This document shows, one piece after another, positions 8,010 to 9,756 of a DNA stretch of 9,756 bases. The notes under the pieces are model-generated. The model searched no databases. It was not told where the DNA came from and was given only the letters and a program-made list of their open reading frames with translations. The DNA lies in the NCBI GenBank assembly GCA_003555185.1, contig PWFZ01000142.1, positions 1 to 9,756 of the forward strand, written 5' to 3'. How positions within the stretch are numbered: position 1 is the first letter of the stretch; each line of letters starts with the position of its first letter. The position numbers and the translations under genes were made by a program. This stretch comes from Balneolaceae bacterium (GTDB lineage Bacteria > Bacteroidota > Rhodothermia > Balneolales > Balneolaceae).

Positions 8010-8456
8010 TCAGCGGTTTAAATAGATTATCTGATCTGCAGGTCCGGCATTCACAAAGCCCTGCTCGCGTGCCTGCTGATAAATCTGTTTAGGTCCAACC
8101 ATTCGGTCGTACTCTAATCGCTTTTCGTTATAAAGACGCTGAGTTTTGTTAAACTCATTCTCAAGCTGCTGTACTTCCATTAGCGCTTGCTGTGTGCTAA
8201 ATACATGACCTATATATATAAGCCCGCAAATACCAATCACGACACTTGCGAGGATAACCTTCCAGGGTGTAAACGCCGGAAGTTTTGATTTTGCCGGCTT
8301 TTTGCCGTTGGCAAAGGGCCTGCCATGACTCGACGCAGTTCCGTCAGTAATAAAAATGTCTGATAATTTCTTTTTTCGTTCCGCAGGCTTTCCGCCGGAA
8401 ATAACCCGCCGGTTCTGCTTCGTCTTTTGCTGCTTAAGCGGTGTCTTCATGTACAT
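8010..8456 (-). CDS. ftsL: FtsL-like bitopic division protein
   Basis: Small protein of 148 residues in the position of ftsL, between rsmH and ftsI. The first 64 residues are polar and strongly basic (many Lys/Arg, cytoplasmic by the positive-inside rule). One hydrophobic segment follows (about 65-87, from WKVILASVV to HVF), then a periplasmic part whose heptad-like pattern over about 88-125 suggests a coiled coil, and a short tail ending in IIYLNR. This is the architecture of FtsL/DivIC-type proteins, which pair with a FtsB partner and activate the FtsW/FtsI complex. Sequence conservation in this family is very low, so the assignment rests on topology and position rather than motifs. The cytoplasmic part is long compared with the roughly 35 residues of E. 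coli FtsL. The ATG at 8456 shares its A with the rsmH stop (TAATG); ATG at 8450, two codons in, is equally plausible. Confidence 0.82.
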   Translation of the reverse strand: MYMKTPLKQQKTKQNRRVISGGKPAERKKKLSDIFITDGTASSHGRPFANGKKPAKSKLPAFTPWKVILASVVIGICGLIYIGHVFSTQQALMEVQQLENEFNKTQRLYNEKRLEYDRMVGPKQIYQQAREQGFVNAGPADQIIYLNR

Positions 8457-9382
8457 TAGTTGTTCCCCCCGCTCATTTTTTCAGCAATGCGCATTTTTGC
8501 GCTCCGTGCAGCCGGATTTGCTTTAATCTCTTCTTCAGAAGGTCTGATAATATTCTTTTCGACAGGCTGAATTGAAGTCAACGGGTTGCCATAAAAATCT
8601 TTCTCAATTTTCCCTTCAAAATTTCCGCTTTTGAAAAAGTTTTTTACGATGCGGTCTTCAAGTGAGTGGTAGGAGATGGCAACAATTCGCCCTTCATCTT
8701 CTAATAGATCAAGTGCATCTTCCAAAGAGGACCTTAACACACTGAGCTCTCTGTTTACCTCAATTCGAATTCCCTGAAATACCCGTGCTAATGATTTAAC
8801 TGTGTGCTGGCCATAAACAACACCTTCAATAATAGCGCGTAGCTCCCCGGTAGACTCTACCGGTCGGTTCTCAATTATCGCCTTGGCAATTTCTTTACTT
8901 CCGCGCTCCTCACCGTAGTGAAATATCACGTCACGGAGTTTCTCGTATGTATAGTCATTCACAACCTGATAGGCAGAAACGCCCGTTAAATTGCTCATAC
9001 GCATATCCAACGGACCATCATGCTGAAAGCTAAATCCACGTTCGGCTTCTTTTATTTGATGGGTTGATACACCCAAATCAAACAGAATACCGGTGATTTT
9101 TCCGTTATATTCCGGATCTATGAGTGTTTTCAAGTACCCGAAATTTCCACGAACAGGAGTGAATCGGTCATCATCACCAATATATTTTGCGGCTGCTTCA
9201 TGAGCCTCAGAATCCTGATCTACTCCAAAAAGTCGGCCTTTATCAGAAAGGCGACTTAAAATTTCTTTGCTGTGTCCACCGCCGCCCAGAGTTGTATCTA
9301 TATAAATGCCGTCCGGATCGGTAACCAGATAATCGACGGATTCTTTAAGTAATACCGGGATATGTTCGTGGTATGTAGTCAT
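8456..9382 (-). CDS. rsmH: RsmH (MraW), 16S rRNA m4C1402 methyltransferase
   Basis: SAM-dependent enzyme that N4-methylates cytosine 1402 of 16S rRNA in the ribosomal P site; it acts in the cytoplasm and is carried by dcw clusters. With the start used here it has 308 residues, close to the usual 310. Motifs in order are HIPVLLKESVDYL (7-19), the SAM-binding TLGGGGHS (31-38), FGVDQDSEA (52-60), GILFDLGVSTHQI (98-110), ERGFSF (114-119), the GPLDMRM region (123-129), RVFQGIRIEVN (200-210), ISYHSLEDRIVKNFF (236-250) and NPAARSAKMRIAEK (289-302). A longer reading frame opens with GTG at 9409 and ATG at 9400. ATG at 9382 is preferred because a perfect AGGAGG lies six bases upstream, because the family begins just before HIPVLL, and because it leaves only one base after the mraZ stop instead of a 26-base overlap. 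The stop overlaps the ftsL-like start. Confidence 0.97.
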   Translation of the reverse strand: MTTYHEHIPVLLKESVDYLVTDPDGIYIDTTLGGGGHSKEILSRLSDKGRLFGVDQDSEAHEAAAKYIGDDDRFTPVRGNFGYLKTLIDPEYNGKITGILFDLGVSTHQIKEAERGFSFQHDGPLDMRMSNLTGVSAYQVVNDYTYEKLRDVIFHYGEERGSKEIAKAIIENRPVESTGELRAIIEGVVYGQHTVKSLARVFQGIRIEVNRELSVLRSSLEDALDLLEDEGRIVAISYHSLEDRIVKNFFKSGNFEGKIEKDFYGNPLTSIQPVEKNIIRPSEEEIKANPAARSAKMRIAEKMSGGNN

Positions 9383-9383
9383 A

Positions 9384-9756
9384 TCAATCCTCCTGTCCAT
9401 TAGAATCACCCATCACTTCTTCAAAAAGATCCTGGTAAGATTCGAAACTGAGATTTGAATCAACTTCTTCAAGTTTTTCAGGTGACCATACTTCTATCCG
9501 TTCACCACTACCTATAAATATGGCTGTGCCATCAATACCTGCATATTCCATTAAGTGGGTGGGGAGTGGAATACGGTTTTGCTTATCGAGTGAGAGATCT
9601 TCGGCAAAACGCAGGAAATTTCGTTTAACAGTTCTTCCTTCTCTTGTGAAGCTGTTTATTTTTGATAGTTTCTCTTCAACTAATTCCCATTCATTATCGG
9701 GATAGAGATAAAGACAGGGCTCTAATCCCCGAAGGAGGGTAAACCGATCCTGTGCA
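9384..9756 (-). CDS. mraZ: MraZ, dcw-cluster transcriptional regulator (5' end cut by window)
   Basis: DNA-binding protein of the SpoVT/AbrB-like fold that forms ring oligomers and binds repeats in the promoter of its own cluster, as shown for the family in E. coli and other bacteria. The frame is open from the window edge (first full codon at 9755) for 123 residues to a TGA at 9386-9384. Visible are DRFTLLRGLEPCLYLYP (3-19), matching the end of the first AbrB-like half, then an acidic helix, and the second half with RNFLRFAEDLSLDKQNRIPLP (core DKQNRI about 63-68), where other members often have D-x-x-G-R. The C-terminus is acidic, ending in GDSNGQED. Comparison with the roughly 150-residue family suggests about 30 N-terminal residues are missing outside the window. 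It lies one base upstream of rsmH, the classic head of a dcw cluster. Its promoter and operator are not in this window. Confidence 0.94.
   Translation of the reverse strand, partial: AQDRFTLLRGLEPCLYLYPDNEWELVEEKLSKINSFTREGRTVKRNFLRFAEDLSLDKQNRIPLPTHLMEYAGIDGTAIFIGSGERIEVWSPEKLEEVDSNLSFESYQDLFEEVMGDSNGQED
9389..9394 (-). promoter_or_regulatory. Ribosome binding site for rsmH
   Basis: A perfect AGGAGG on the minus strand, inside the last codons of mraZ, six bases before ATG at 9382. It decides the rsmH start against the upstream in-frame GTG (9409) and ATG (9400), which have no such sequence at a suitable distance. It is the strongest Shine-Dalgarno match in the window. Confidence 0.8.

Noticed and set aside
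8211..8220. Alternating TA run (tatatatata) that could look like a promoter -10 region or small repeat
   Set aside because: It falls inside the codons for the membrane segment of the ftsL-like gene (Ile-Tyr-Ile), has no paired -35-like element that I can defend, and is too short to call a repeat.
1..9756. Possible undescribed system hidden in the cluster
   Set aside because: Every stretch of the minus strand is accounted for by recognisable dcw genes, with gaps of at most six bases; no cargo gene, insertion or extra RNA element is visible.

Overview
The window is a single, densely packed, minus-strand stretch of a division and cell wall (dcw) cluster. Read in the direction of transcription (high to low coordinates) it runs: mraZ (5' end missing), rsmH, an ftsL-like gene, ftsI (class B penicillin-binding protein), murE, mraY, murD, ftsW, murG (3' end missing). 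No gene is supported on the plus strand, no gene-free stretch exceeds a few bases, and no RNA gene, mobile element, CRISPR array or repeat is visible.

The content suggests a Gram-negative-type bacterium of the Bacteroidota/Balneolota/Rhodothermota (FCB) group. The reasons are the gene order with murF absent between murE and mraY, a MraY with the extra central segment seen in that group (around 155-180), a MurE with the DNPR signature of meso-diaminopimelate ligases, and starts that mostly lack a Shine-Dalgarno sequence. A member of Balneolaceae or a relative is my best guess, made from protein character only and not from any database search.

Layout: mraZ (about 9384-9756) encodes the cluster regulator. 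rsmH (8456-9382) encodes the 16S rRNA m4C1402 methyltransferase and has the one textbook ribosome binding site of the window. The ftsL-like gene (8010-8456) and ftsI (5850-8003) encode bitopic septal proteins. murE (4363-5853), mraY (3227-4363) and murD (1869-3230) encode cytoplasmic and membrane steps of precursor synthesis. ftsW (674-1864) encodes the SEDS glycosyltransferase partner of FtsI, and murG (1-674) makes lipid II.

Together the genes cover addition of D-Glu (MurD) and meso-DAP (MurE) to UDP-MurNAc-peptide, transfer to the lipid carrier (MraY), addition of GlcNAc (MurG), and septal polymerisation and cross-linking (FtsW/FtsI, with FtsL as scaffold). Most junctions are stop/start overlaps of the ATGA or TAATG type, so the whole block is very probably one transcript with coupled translation; its promoter would lie upstream of mraZ, outside the window.

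I found no previously undescribed system. The points worth a second look are small: start-site choices (rsmH, ftsW), substitutions at usually conserved FtsW positions, a tandem PASTA-like tail on FtsI, and the missing murF.
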